Below are positions 46,139 to 54,478 of a DNA stretch of 64,000 nucleotides, piece after piece. A model generated the notes under the pieces. The model searched no databases, was not told the origin of the DNA, and was given only the letters and a program-made list of their open reading frames with translations. The DNA is from CBFDBF01 sp050291465 (GTDB taxonomy: Bacteria > Pseudomonadota > Gammaproteobacteria > Chromatiales > Chromatiaceae): NCBI GenBank assembly GCA_050291465.1, contig JBNKJV010000003.1, positions 62,001 to 126,000 on the forward strand, given 5' to 3'. How positions within the stretch are numbered: the first letter of the stretch is position 1; each line of letters opens with the position of its first letter. Both the position numbers and the translations under genes were made by a program.

Positions 46139-47698
46139 ATGCCGATCAAAAACGTTCTCTATGCCCGCAACCCGCTAATCGATGTTATTACCTATCTAGT
46201 CGGCACGATCCTGCTCTGTCTCCTGTTTTCCGGCATTATCTATTTCTCCTATCAGATCAGCTACGCCGGCTTCAACTGGGACGATGCCTACTATCTGCTC
46301 ATGGCGGACAAGTTTTCGCCTTATCAGGAAGAGGTATCCGTATCCGTTGCGTTGACCACCGGCCAACGAAATTATCCGCCTATTTATCCGCTCTATATGG
46401 CGTTATTCGGTGGCGGCAGCGCCCATATCGGAGCCGCCCAACTGGCGACGGCGGCGGCGCTGGTCATCGCATTCATCGCGTTCCATTTCTGGCTGATCAG
46501 ACAGTCAATAAATCCGGTGGCGGCGCTGTTGCTTACCACTGTCGCCGTGCTGTCCCCCATAACCTTACTCCATTTCCAGACACTCTGGAGCGAACACCTC
46601 TACCTGGCATTGAGTATATCGGCCCTGCTCTGTCTGAGGCTCAGCGACAGAAACGACAAATACTGGCTGCTCGCAGGGGCACTTGTCGCCCTCGCCTCCC
46701 TTACGCGATCCGTGGGCATTACCCTCATTGCGGCCTTTGCGATCCACGCCTTTATAAATAAACCGCCGCGTCGTGGCCTGTTGATCCTGATCGCCGCTCT
46801 GCCGTTTATTGCCGAACGTTCGCTGAACGCCCTGTTGAACAGCTCCAGCCACCGCTATGAACTTCTGTTTACCTCCCGTTCCCTGCAGGATCTTTGGCTG
46901 TCGCTCTCCCAGTCTCCTTTCCACTACTACTCGGCGTGGATAAAGGCCTTTTCCTTTAATCCGCATCTACCCACGATAGTCCTGGCCTGTGTTGTTATGG
47001 CACTCGCCGCCATCGAACTGTTCCTGCGCCTGAAGGAAAAAAGGGTGGACGCCTTTTATGTGCTGTTTTATCTGGTTACGATAGTCCTTTGGCCCTATCC
47101 GGAACACGCCTATCGGTTCATCTATCCCGTGTTCTTTATACTCCTCGGTTACGCCGCATTTTCACTTCTGCGCTGCAGCAGGCCGGTCGGAACAAATCCC
47201 CGGGGCATTGCCCACCTGATGGGTATACTTCTTTTTATTACAGTGTCTATCCCTGCCGTTCTGCATACCGCAACCCGACTCAGCGAGCCGATCCCGCCTC
47301 ACCTGGCGGACTACCGACATACCATCATCTGGATCGCCGGCCAGGACACCGTCGACGCCATCGACACCGCGGCGGCGCGTGACCGTCTTATCCGGGATAT
47401 GCGGGTGATCGAAGAAATGACTGCGGAAGGCTCTTGCGTCTATACGGAGTTCCCCCCCCTGGTCCGTCTGTTTGCGAAACGGCCGGCCCTTGCACCACCC
47501 TGGGACCGCCCCGCAGAGAGGTACCGGTTCCCCCTGACCTGCCGCTACTACTATATGATCCCCCCCATGCTGTCCGGGTATGGCACTTCCACAGGACTGC
47601 CGCCGGATATCCCCGGGCGTTCAACGCTAATGTATCTCTCCAACAGCCCCCGGGACCGGACCGGGCGGGAAAAGCTCGGGGTGCTGCTGCGACTTTAG
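46139..47698 (+). CDS. GT-C / family 39-like membrane glycosyltransferase (putative)
   Basis: A 519-residue membrane protein with about 11 hydrophobic segments. After the first helix, the first periplasmic loop contains NWDDAYYLLMADKF, the acidic pair typical of GT-C enzymes using polyprenyl-phosphate sugars. The C-terminal 110 residues are soluble and Pro/Arg-rich. It sits between pilR and pilA, so it may glycosylate pilin or another surface component. Family assignment rests on topology and the DD motif only. Confidence 0.6.
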   Translation: MPIKNVLYARNPLIDVITYLVGTILLCLLFSGIIYFSYQISYAGFNWDDAYYLLMADKFSPYQEEVSVSVALTTGQRNYPPIYPLYMALFGGGSAHIGAAQLATAAALVIAFIAFHFWLIRQSINPVAALLLTTVAVLSPITLLHFQTLWSEHLYLALSISALLCLRLSDRNDKYWLLAGALVALASLTRSVGITLIAAFAIHAFINKPPRRGLLILIAALPFIAERSLNALLNSSSHRYELLFTSRSLQDLWLSLSQSPFHYYSAWIKAFSFNPHLPTIVLACVVMALAAIELFLRLKEKRVDAFYVLFYLVTIVLWPYPEHAYRFIYPVFFILLGYAAFSLLRCSRPVGTNPRGIAHLMGILLFITVSIPAVLHTATRLSEPIPPHLADYRHTIIWIAGQDTVDAIDTAAARDRLIRDMRVIEEMTAEGSCVYTEFPPLVRLFAKRPALAPPWDRPAERYRFPLTCRYYYMIPPMLSGYGTSTGLPPDIPGRSTLMYLSNSPRDRTGREKLGVLLRL

Positions 47699-47843
47699 CC
47701 CCAGTCTCGCCCATCTCCCACGACGGGCTAACCCCATGATTGTTTCCGTTTTTTGTACCGAGATCACTGTTATGCCATATAGAAAGGACCATAATGATCT
47801 TTGTCCTTATCGACCAGGGAGCGGTGAATAGGCATCCAAGCAG

Positions 47844-47880
47844 GTGACCAAAATTGTCACTTTTTAATTTTTCTGGTCAC
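47844..47880 (+). promoter_or_regulatory. Candidate PilR enhancer site
   Basis: GTGAC at 47844-47848, GTCAC at 47856-47860 and again at 47876-47880 form two overlapping dyads. They lie 160-200 bp before the expected start of transcription, the usual distance for NtrC-family activators. In Pseudomonas aeruginosa PilR binds TGTC-type boxes upstream of pilA; assignment here is inference. Confidence 0.45.
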
Positions 47881-48015
47881 ATTTTGCGGGATGGAACGAA
47901 TTCTTAGGCGTATTGTCAGATAGTACCAATGACAGCATATTATTGCGTATAATCAATAAGTTAAACGACACTTCACATCCAACGGGCTGGCTTCAAACGG
48001 TACATAAAGCGATTA

Positions 48016-48029
48016 GGCACAACTATTGC
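48016..48029 (+). promoter_or_regulatory. Sigma-54 promoter of pilA
   Basis: GGCACAACTATTGC: GG and GC separated by exactly 10 bases, matching the TGGCAC-N5-TTGC consensus except for A in place of the first T-G. Transcription would begin near 48041, giving a leader of about 105 bases to pilA. PilR, encoded 2 kb upstream, is the expected activator. Confidence 0.88.
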
Positions 48030-48146
48030 TTAAGTTATGGTGAGGATATTGAACAGATATCGTACTTAATTCCGAGACTCAAGACGCTAAGGATGAATAC
48101 CCTTAATTTCTTTAAAGCTCACTCTTCAGACAAGTAGGAGAAACAC

Positions 48147-48587
48147 ATGAAAAAGATGCAATCCGGTTTTACCTTGATCGAACTGATGATCGTTGTAGCG
48201 ATTATCGGTATTCTGGCGGCCATCGCCATCCCGGCCTACCAGGATTACACCATCCGGGCGAAGGTCTCTGAAGGTGTTGCGGCTGCATCCGCGGCCAAGA
48301 CCTCCGTTGCCGAATATCGTCAGTCACAGGGCGCTTATCCTGGTAACCTGACCCAGGCCGGCGCGAGTGACGTGGTCACCAAATACGTTTCCTCCCTGAC
48401 CGTTGCGGCAGGCGGCATCATCACTGTTGACCTGGATGAGGCCGGTATCGACAACGCCGTTCTCGGTGGTACCACCCTCGAAGTCGTTCTTACCCCTGCT
48501 GACGTAACGGGCGCCGTCGACTGGACCTGCACCGCCGGTACAAGCGACGCGGAAAACGTCAAATATCTGCCGGCCGCATGCCGTTAA
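48147..48587 (+). CDS. pilA: Type IV major pilin
   Basis: A 146-residue class IVa prepilin. Short leader MKKMQSG is cut after G7 by PilD; mature F8 is N-methylated and E12 is the conserved Glu5. The hydrophobic helix follows (FTLIELMIVVAIIGILAAIAIPAYQDY pattern, split here as residues 8-34). C128 and C145 form the C-terminal disulfide loop. TAGGAG ribosome site seven bases before ATG. Followed by a strong terminator, so it is a single-gene transcript controlled by the sigma-54 promoter. Confidence 0.96.
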   Translation: MKKMQSGFTLIELMIVVAIIGILAAIAIPAYQDYTIRAKVSEGVAAASAAKTSVAEYRQSQGAYPGNLTQAGASDVVTKYVSSLTVAAGGIITVDLDEAGIDNAVLGGTTLEVVLTPADVTGAVDWTCTAGTSDAENVKYLPAACR

Positions 48588-48605
48588 GATAGGTACTGCG
48601 TAGCT

Positions 48606-48643
48606 AAAACGGGGTTGTCCTTAAGGACAACCCCGTTTTTTTT
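48606..48643 (+). terminator. Strong Rho-independent terminator of pilA
   Basis: A 16-17 bp perfect stem with an AAAACGGGG start and CCCCGTTTT end, tight loop at TTAA, and eight T residues. It explains high, isolated pilin expression. Confidence 0.95.
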
Positions 48644-48732
48644 GCCAAAACTGTTCCAAACCCCTATTCTTCCTGCAACGGTGGCAATTAACCGTTCGTC
48701 ATACCAGCCCTTATTAATACCTTAAAATATCA

Positions 48733-50682
48733 ATGCCCCACACCCGCGAAGACCCATCGCATATCCCCCGCACCCGCGATCTCCTTCGCTTCAGCCCGGG
48801 GCTGTTTCTGATAGCGGTGATATTAACGATCATCATCTACTGGCCCGGTTTGTCCGGGGAGTTCCTGTTCGATGATTATTCCACCATCCTCTATAACAAT
48901 CAGATCAAGATATCCGCCCTGACCCTTGAGGAGTTGAAATCCGCTTCACTCTCATTCGACGGCTCCCATCTCAAACGACCGGTCAGCATGCTCTCTTTCG
49001 CCCTGACCCACTACCTGTTCGGTCAGGATCCGTTCTATTTCAAGCTCATAAATGTCGGCATTCATATCCTGACCGGTATCGGTATCTATCTGCTCTGTGG
49101 TCTTTTGTTATTCTTCACTCCGGTCCGTCGCGAATACAGCTTCCCGAAATGGCTGCCCGCTCTCGTCGCGAGCGCCTGGCTTTTCGCTCCCATCAATCTG
49201 ACCACGGTGTTGTATGTAACACAGCGTATGACCGGGCTTGCCAGCCTCTTTATGCTGTTGGGATTACTGTCTTACATAGTCGGCAGAGTGCGCCAATTGG
49301 GCGGACACAGGGGCTACCTGCCTATTGCCTGCGCATTTCTGATTTTTCTCCCCCTTGCGCTCTTCAGCAAGGAAAACGGCATTCTGTTGATTCCCTACCT
49401 GCTGGTAGCGGAGGCGATCTTTTTCCGTTTTAAGAAAACGAATGGCACGGTACAACGCTCCATAACTGCCCTGTTCCTCATCTGCGCCGCACTGCCCACG
49501 ATACTGGGCCTCGCCTATCTGGCCTATAACCCTGATTTTGTTCTCGCGGTTTATGCTTATCGTGATTTTACCCTGATGGAACGGCTGCTCACCGAAAGCC
49601 GCATCCTGTGGATGTATATCAAGTTCACTTTCATCCCCACCCTGCAGTCCCTGGGCATATATCACGATGACATCACCCTATCGACAGGACTTCTTGACCC
49701 GCCGACGACCCTGTTATCTCTGCTCGCCCTGGCGGGACTGTTTATCGCTGCATTCCCCCTGGCCAGACGGGCCCCGGTAGCCTCCTTCGGCATTCTTATT
49801 TTTTTTATATCCCATTCCATCGAGTCGACAATCTTCCCCCTGGAGCTCGCTTTTGAGCATCGGAACTATCTCGCCAGCGTGGGGATAATAATCGGCCTGG
49901 TATCGCTCCCCTATCAACTACAACTCACCGAACGCTCCTACCGTTTGATTACGTTGGGCTTGCTGTCGTTTCTTCTCTTTACCGGATCCACCACTTTTCT
50001 GCGTTCACTCTCCTGGGGAAACCGACTGCAGTTCGCCGTTGATGAGGCCCGCCACCATCCCGATTCACCCAGAGCCAACGGTTACGCAGGTCAGGTCCTG
50101 CTGGATGCGGTCGGCGCCGGACAAACCAGCCTGCTTCCGGATGCCGTTCATTTTCTCGAGAAGGCGCGCGATACCGACCGCCGCAGCATCGTTCCCGAGA
50201 TCTCGATGATAATCGCGGGTCAAAGATTGGGGCTGGCAATCGACCAGAGCTGGTATGACAGTGCGCAACAGAAACTCAAGGCCGGCAATATCACCCACTC
50301 CTCCATCTTTGGACTTTATGGTCTGTATGGCTGTTTTAAGGAGGCGCAGTATTGCACCCTTATCGACGACAACATAGTTGCCCTTTTCCGGAATGCGGCA
50401 GATCTTGATCACCACAAGACAATACTCATTTACGGCATGTTTCTAGAAAACGTCCTGGGAAAGGAGGAGGAGGCGGAATCCCAATACCGGAGAGCGATTG
50501 CCGCCTTTCCGGACCAACCCCTCCCCTATCTCGCTTTGGCCAGGACACTGATCCATAAGAAGGAATGGGAGCAGGCGCTCATCGCGATAGAGGACGCAAG
50601 AAAGAGAGACAGGTATGGTGTACGCCGGAAAGAGATTGAAAAGGCCCTGCGGGTCGTGAACAAGCGACTGACATCTCCCTAA
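48733..50682 (+). CDS. TMTC/TfpW-like membrane glycosyltransferase with TPR-like tail (copy 1)
   Basis: A 649-residue protein: about 10 membrane helices up to residue 430, then a helical TPR-like C-terminal domain. The first loop contains LSGEFLFDDYSTILYN with the DD pair typical of GT-C enzymes; VLYVTQRMTGLASLFML and PLELAFEHRNYLA are shared with the next gene. Placement after pilA recalls Pseudomonas pilin glycosyltransferases such as TfpW, so periplasmic transfer of a sugar to pilin is the best guess. Donor and site unknown. Confidence 0.7.
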   Translation: MPHTREDPSHIPRTRDLLRFSPGLFLIAVILTIIIYWPGLSGEFLFDDYSTILYNNQIKISALTLEELKSASLSFDGSHLKRPVSMLSFALTHYLFGQDPFYFKLINVGIHILTGIGIYLLCGLLLFFTPVRREYSFPKWLPALVASAWLFAPINLTTVLYVTQRMTGLASLFMLLGLLSYIVGRVRQLGGHRGYLPIACAFLIFLPLALFSKENGILLIPYLLVAEAIFFRFKKTNGTVQRSITALFLICAALPTILGLAYLAYNPDFVLAVYAYRDFTLMERLLTESRILWMYIKFTFIPTLQSLGIYHDDITLSTGLLDPPTTLLSLLALAGLFIAAFPLARRAPVASFGILIFFISHSIESTIFPLELAFEHRNYLASVGIIIGLVSLPYQLQLTERSYRLITLGLLSFLLFTGSTTFLRSLSWGNRLQFAVDEARHHPDSPRANGYAGQVLLDAVGAGQTSLLPDAVHFLEKARDTDRRSIVPEISMIIAGQRLGLAIDQSWYDSAQQKLKAGNITHSSIFGLYGLYGCFKEAQYCTLIDDNIVALFRNAADLDHHKTILIYGMFLENVLGKEEEAESQYRRAIAAFPDQPLPYLALARTLIHKKEWEQALIAIEDARKRDRYGVRRKEIEKALRVVNKRLTSP

Positions 50683-50713
50683 GCACGGTGGATTCCTTCT
50701 CCGCTCGCCGCGT

Positions 50714-52642
50714 ATGAAACGATACAAGTACCTCTATCTCCTGGTCCCGGCGCTTATTGCGTTTCTGCTTTATATATCGGGTCTCTCCGGGCCGTTTCTT
50801 CTGGACGACTTCTCCAACCAGATCAATTCGTATTCCTACAAATTCGACCTGGAGTATATCCTCTCAGCCTCCTTTTCCAACCAGAGCGGTATGCTCAGAC
50901 GCCCTTTGGCACAGTTCACGTTTGTTCTTAATGCAATCGTGGATAACTCACCCTGGAGCTATAAGTTTGTCAATGTGCTCTTGCATCTGATCACCGGCGC
51001 TCTCCTGTTCCTACTTATAAAACGCGTCATTCGCATTACAAATCCCCGAGGCATTACACAGAATCGTCTATACCTTGCTGCCTCGATAGCCTTGGCCGCC
51101 TGGCTGCTCCACCCGCTTCAGGTCAGCACCGTACTCTATGCCGTGCAACGTATGACCATAATGTCCGGCCTATTCGTTATCGCCGCGCTTCTCAGCTACA
51201 CCGCTTTCCGCGAAAGGGTCCTGCACGCCCAATCACCCCGCACTTTGCTCTATGGCGCCGGATATTGCGTTTTTGGGACACTCGGCCTGGCTAGTAAGGA
51301 AAACGCCGCGCTGCTGCCCTTGTTTGCACTCATTATGGAATTTTCCATTTTTCAATTTCGCCTCCCTCCAAAACCGGGCGCAAGGCGATCTTTTTATCTC
51401 TTCTTTGCGTTGCTGATATGTGCGCCTTTGCTGTTGGGTGCATATTATTCGGTAACGCACATGGAAGGCTGGCTCGCGGGCTATGACAGCCGCTATTTCT
51501 CACTCACCGAAAGAGTGTTAACGGAAGTACATGCGCTGGTATTTTACTTAAGAATGATCTTTATCCCCGACCTCTCGTTGATGGGGATATTTCATGATGA
51601 TTTCCCGTTGCAGAAAGGCCTGGATCTGATAACCCTGGTTTACCTGGCCCTGTTTTTGTGCGCCATTTTTATCGCCTGCATTTATCGCAAACGTTTTCCC
51701 ATCGCATCTCTTGGGATACTGTGGTTTTTTTCCGCCCACCTACTCGAATCCACCATCCTCCCCCTGGAGCTGGTTTACGAACACCGTAATTATCTGGCCC
51801 TGGTGATGCTTTCATTGCTCTTTGCGGATATTGCCGTACATGTTCTGCGCCCGGAATCAAAGCCCCATTGGCGCACATCCGTATTATCGGGATTGATTCT
51901 GTTTCTGGCGCTTTCCGTCTTCCTTAGCGCCCTTCGGATTGATACCTGGTCCTCCAAAGAAAAGCTTATGGCGGCTCTCGACCGATACCATCCGAATTCC
52001 GTCGCCCTGCTCATGGAGCAGGTAAATAGGGATGCCGTGAATAGACGCTATGACCTGGCACTGGAGAAAACCGAGCGAATAGGGAAGCTGCGTCCACGGG
52101 AAGCCAAGGCAAATATCATTCGTCTGCTTATTGACTGTTACGCGGGCATCCGTTCTGAAAACGACTATCAACAGACATTAAGCTTTTTGCGGAACCCAAA
52201 CAATGTCCTTGGGGACGATTCCGGACTGGCAATGCTCGGCAAGCTCGCCATCAATAAACGATGCAATTCTTATAGTACGGAAGAGATTATGGCGCTGTTG
52301 CAGACCGCCCTGGCGGATACATCAATCAGGAAAGCGGGACGCACCGCACTGACCCTTCATATGATAACGGGCAAGCTGTTCCTGAGTTCAGGAAATACCG
52401 GAATGGCGATCATCCATTACGAAAAAGCCTATCAGTCCAACCCTTCTGACCTGGGACCCCTTCTGGAAAAGGCCTACCTGGAACTGAATAGCAACATGCT
52501 GAAAGAGGCGGAACAGACCGCACTGCTGCTACGGGAAAAGGACAAATCGACCATCCGGCATTACGCCCATCTCATAGAAGAGCTTGAACAGTACATATCT
52601 GAAGCAAAACGCGATAATGCGCAATTACCGGTCGAAAATTGA
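50714..52642 (+). CDS. TMTC/TfpW-like membrane glycosyltransferase with TPR-like tail (copy 2)
   Basis: A 642-residue paralogue of the preceding gene, 31 bp away. Shared elements are LSGPFLLDDFSN in the first loop, VLYAVQRMTIMSGLF, and PLELVYEHRNYLALV before the last helices. Membrane part to about residue 415, then TPR-like helices. The low but clear similarity indicates an old tandem duplication; the two copies may add different sugars or act on different targets. Same caveats as for copy 1. Confidence 0.7.
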   Translation: MKRYKYLYLLVPALIAFLLYISGLSGPFLLDDFSNQINSYSYKFDLEYILSASFSNQSGMLRRPLAQFTFVLNAIVDNSPWSYKFVNVLLHLITGALLFLLIKRVIRITNPRGITQNRLYLAASIALAAWLLHPLQVSTVLYAVQRMTIMSGLFVIAALLSYTAFRERVLHAQSPRTLLYGAGYCVFGTLGLASKENAALLPLFALIMEFSIFQFRLPPKPGARRSFYLFFALLICAPLLLGAYYSVTHMEGWLAGYDSRYFSLTERVLTEVHALVFYLRMIFIPDLSLMGIFHDDFPLQKGLDLITLVYLALFLCAIFIACIYRKRFPIASLGILWFFSAHLLESTILPLELVYEHRNYLALVMLSLLFADIAVHVLRPESKPHWRTSVLSGLILFLALSVFLSALRIDTWSSKEKLMAALDRYHPNSVALLMEQVNRDAVNRRYDLALEKTERIGKLRPREAKANIIRLLIDCYAGIRSENDYQQTLSFLRNPNNVLGDDSGLAMLGKLAINKRCNSYSTEEIMALLQTALADTSIRKAGRTALTLHMITGKLFLSSGNTGMAIIHYEKAYQSNPSDLGPLLEKAYLELNSNMLKEAEQTALLLREKDKSTIRHYAHLIEELEQYISEAKRDNAQLPVEN

Positions 52643-52645
52643 TTT

Positions 52646-52776
52646 AGCGAACCCCTGATTAATTTGATAATCGTCATCTCGACCGCAGGGAGAGATCTTT
52701 TTTTGAGTTATTAATGAGATATTAGGTACAAGATTTCTCGCTTCGCTCGAAATGACATTTAATCAGAGGTTGCTTA
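52646..52776. repeat. 131-bp MITE-like inverted-repeat element
   Basis: Outer arms (AGCGAACCCCTGATTAA-type at 52646-52662 and its inverse near 52760-52776) continue inward as a second imperfect pair (52674-52698 and 52733-52757). Its right half contains the 26-bp sequence also found at 19455-19480. It fills the gap between two convergent genes and has no coding capacity, as expected of a MITE or REP-type element. Confidence 0.65.
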
Positions 52777-52781
52777 GCGTT

Positions 52782-53657
52782 TTAACTGTTCTTGCGCATA
52801 TACATCAGATTCGTTATTTGCTCGGACACAATACCTATTAGAAAAACCAACAAAGAGGTGGAAAACAGCAACGCACTCATATTGGTAAACCTTCCCCAGG
52901 TGATAAAGCTGTACAGATACAGCGTACAACCCGCTACAAAAGTGAATGCGCTGATGGGTAGAAAAAACTTCAACGGCGAATAAAGCGATCCGATCTTAAA
53001 GATAATCACCAGGAACCGCAGACCGTCCTTCAGAGGACGAATATGGCTTTCCCCGTTTCGTCGTAACACCGATACCGGCTCGTAAGCCACCGAATAGCCT
53101 GTTCTGAAAAAGGCCATGGTAATGGAGGTGGGATAGGAGAACCCGTTGGGAAGCAGGTGCAGGAACTCCTTGAATTTATCCGCATTGACCACGCGCATAC
53201 CGGAAGTAAGATCTTTCACCTTGCGTCCCGTCATCCAACTGGCAAGCCGGTTAAATATGCGATTGGCAAAGGAACGCCCGACCGTGGCCTGCGCTTCATC
53301 GCTGCGCCTGCCGACCACCATATCGTATCCTTCCATCTTGTATCGCTGCAGAAGCCTCTCAGCGTCAACCGGCTGGTGCTGACCGTCCGCATCCATAAAG
53401 ATATAGATATCTCCGCTGGCCTCCCTTGCGCCGCGCTTTATGGCCGCCCCGTTCCCCATCGAGTAGGGGTTATGCACCATTTTTACTCCCGAGCTGTTTT
53501 CCAGACTGGGGGTCTCGTCGGTGGAACCGTCATCCACAACCAGTATCTCCGCATCGGGGAAATGCTCCCGCAACTGCCCCAACAGCTCGCTCAGTGCCGC
53601 ATATTCATTCTTCGCTGGAAGAATAATGCTGACTTCAGGACCCGCGTTTTTCTTCAT
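52782..53657 (-). CDS. Family 2 glycosyltransferase, DPM1-like
   Basis: A 291-residue GT2: SIILPAKNEYAALSELL at the start, VVDDGSTDETP near residue 42, the DADGQHQP metal-binding motif near residue 92, and two C-terminal membrane helices (about 220-245 and 255-278). This layout is that of polyprenyl-phosphate sugar synthases. It could load undecaprenyl phosphate with a hexose as donor for the GT-C proteins encoded next to it. No membrane-export partner nearby on this strand. Confidence 0.85.
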   Translation of the reverse strand: MKKNAGPEVSIILPAKNEYAALSELLGQLREHFPDAEILVVDDGSTDETPSLENSSGVKMVHNPYSMGNGAAIKRGAREASGDIYIFMDADGQHQPVDAERLLQRYKMEGYDMVVGRRSDEAQATVGRSFANRIFNRLASWMTGRKVKDLTSGMRVVNADKFKEFLHLLPNGFSYPTSITMAFFRTGYSVAYEPVSVLRRNGESHIRPLKDGLRFLVIIFKIGSLYSPLKFFLPISAFTFVAGCTLYLYSFITWGRFTNMSALLFSTSLLVFLIGIVSEQITNLMYMRKNS

Positions 53658-53831
53658 TCTGAGACCACTCCAAACTGGTTATTAGAATTATTTTTTAAAT
53701 CATTAAGTTGCAGGTTGACACAAAGGATTATGGCTCAGGCTTGCCGCAGGCACCACACCCCCAGCCTCTGTGAAAATGGGACTCAAATCACAGCATCGAC
53801 CGGAGCACCTTTCAAGGGGCAGATTCTATCC

Positions 53832-53837
53832 TATAAT
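53832..53837 (+). promoter_or_regulatory. Candidate -10 box before the winged-helix regulator
   Basis: A perfect TATAAT lies 27 bases before ATG 53865. The -35 region (TTCAAG, 15 bases upstream) is weak, so an activator or non-canonical promoter is possible. Confidence 0.4.
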
Positions 53838-53864
53838 GTTCTGAAAAGTAGAACGATATTGCAT

Positions 53865-54473
53865 ATGACAGACTCCCTGTTTTCCGGCCTGATAACCTCA
53901 AAGACCCGCATCCGGATCCTGATGCGCCTGTTTCTCAATCCGGATCAGAATGCCCATCTCCGGGGCCTCGCCACCGAATTTGACCTGTCACCCAGCCAGG
54001 TGCGGGAAGAGCTGCGGCAACTCAGCCAGGCCGAACTGCTGGTCAACAAGAAGAAAGGCCGTCAGGTCGATTACGGGGCCAACACCCGGCACCCCCTATT
54101 TCCCGAGTTACATTCCATGGTGAGAAAGGCCCTGGGCATGGACCATATACTGGAGAGTATCGTGGAACGTCTGGGTGACCTGGAACAGGCATTCCTGCTC
54201 GATGACTACGCTCAAGGCAAGGATACCGGAATAATCGATCTCGCGTTGATCGGTAATATCCGCCAGGACAATCTCGCGGATCTGGTTGCCAAGGCCGAAC
54301 GGCATATCGGACGAAAGATCCGTACGCTGGTAATGGACGGGCAGGAGTTTACCCACCTGCGTAAATTATTTGTTGATCGACCGATGCTATTACTCTGGAG
54401 CAGAGACCTGGGCCAAGCGGCTGACAAAGGCATGGGAACAAATCAGCAAGCAGCGGAAAAACATAGGAGTTGA
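53865..54473 (+). CDS. Winged-helix regulator with nucleotidyltransferase-like domain
   Basis: A 202-residue protein. Residues 1-70 form an ArsR/MarR-like winged helix (TSKTRIRILMRLFLN, SPSQVREELRQLSQAELL). Residues 85-190 look like a minimal nucleotidyltransferase-type domain (IIDLALIGNI followed by an alternating strand/helix pattern) of the kind fused to such regulators in glycan loci. ATG 53865 is preferred: upstream in-frame sequence back to 53157 is antisense to the GT2 gene. The stop lies inside the ribosome site of the ABC gene, so the two are coupled. Effector unknown. Confidence 0.75.
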   Translation: MTDSLFSGLITSKTRIRILMRLFLNPDQNAHLRGLATEFDLSPSQVREELRQLSQAELLVNKKKGRQVDYGANTRHPLFPELHSMVRKALGMDHILESIVERLGDLEQAFLLDDYAQGKDTGIIDLALIGNIRQDNLADLVAKAERHIGRKIRTLVMDGQEFTHLRKLFVDRPMLLLWSRDLGQAADKGMGTNQQAAEKHRS

Positions 54474-54478
54474 GGCCG

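Larger units (their letters stand above)
47699..48146 (+). promoter_or_regulatory. pilA upstream regulatory region
   Basis: 448 bp with low coding potential. It holds a sigma-54 promoter (48016-48029), a dyad GTGAC-N7-GTCAC (47844-47860) with another GTCAC at 47876-47880, and further TGTC or GACA motifs near 47914 and 47931. An in-frame TTG open frame (47913-48137) crosses the promoter and is not annotated as a gene. Confidence 0.7.

Noticed and set aside
47913..48137. 74-codon TTG frame before pilA
   Set aside because: It spans the sigma-54 promoter, has no ribosome site and begins with a rare start; treated as regulatory DNA.
53157..53864. Long in-frame extension upstream of the winged-helix regulator
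   Set aside because: It runs antisense through the GT2 gene and resembles no protein; the winged helix begins at ATG 53865 after a TATAAT box.
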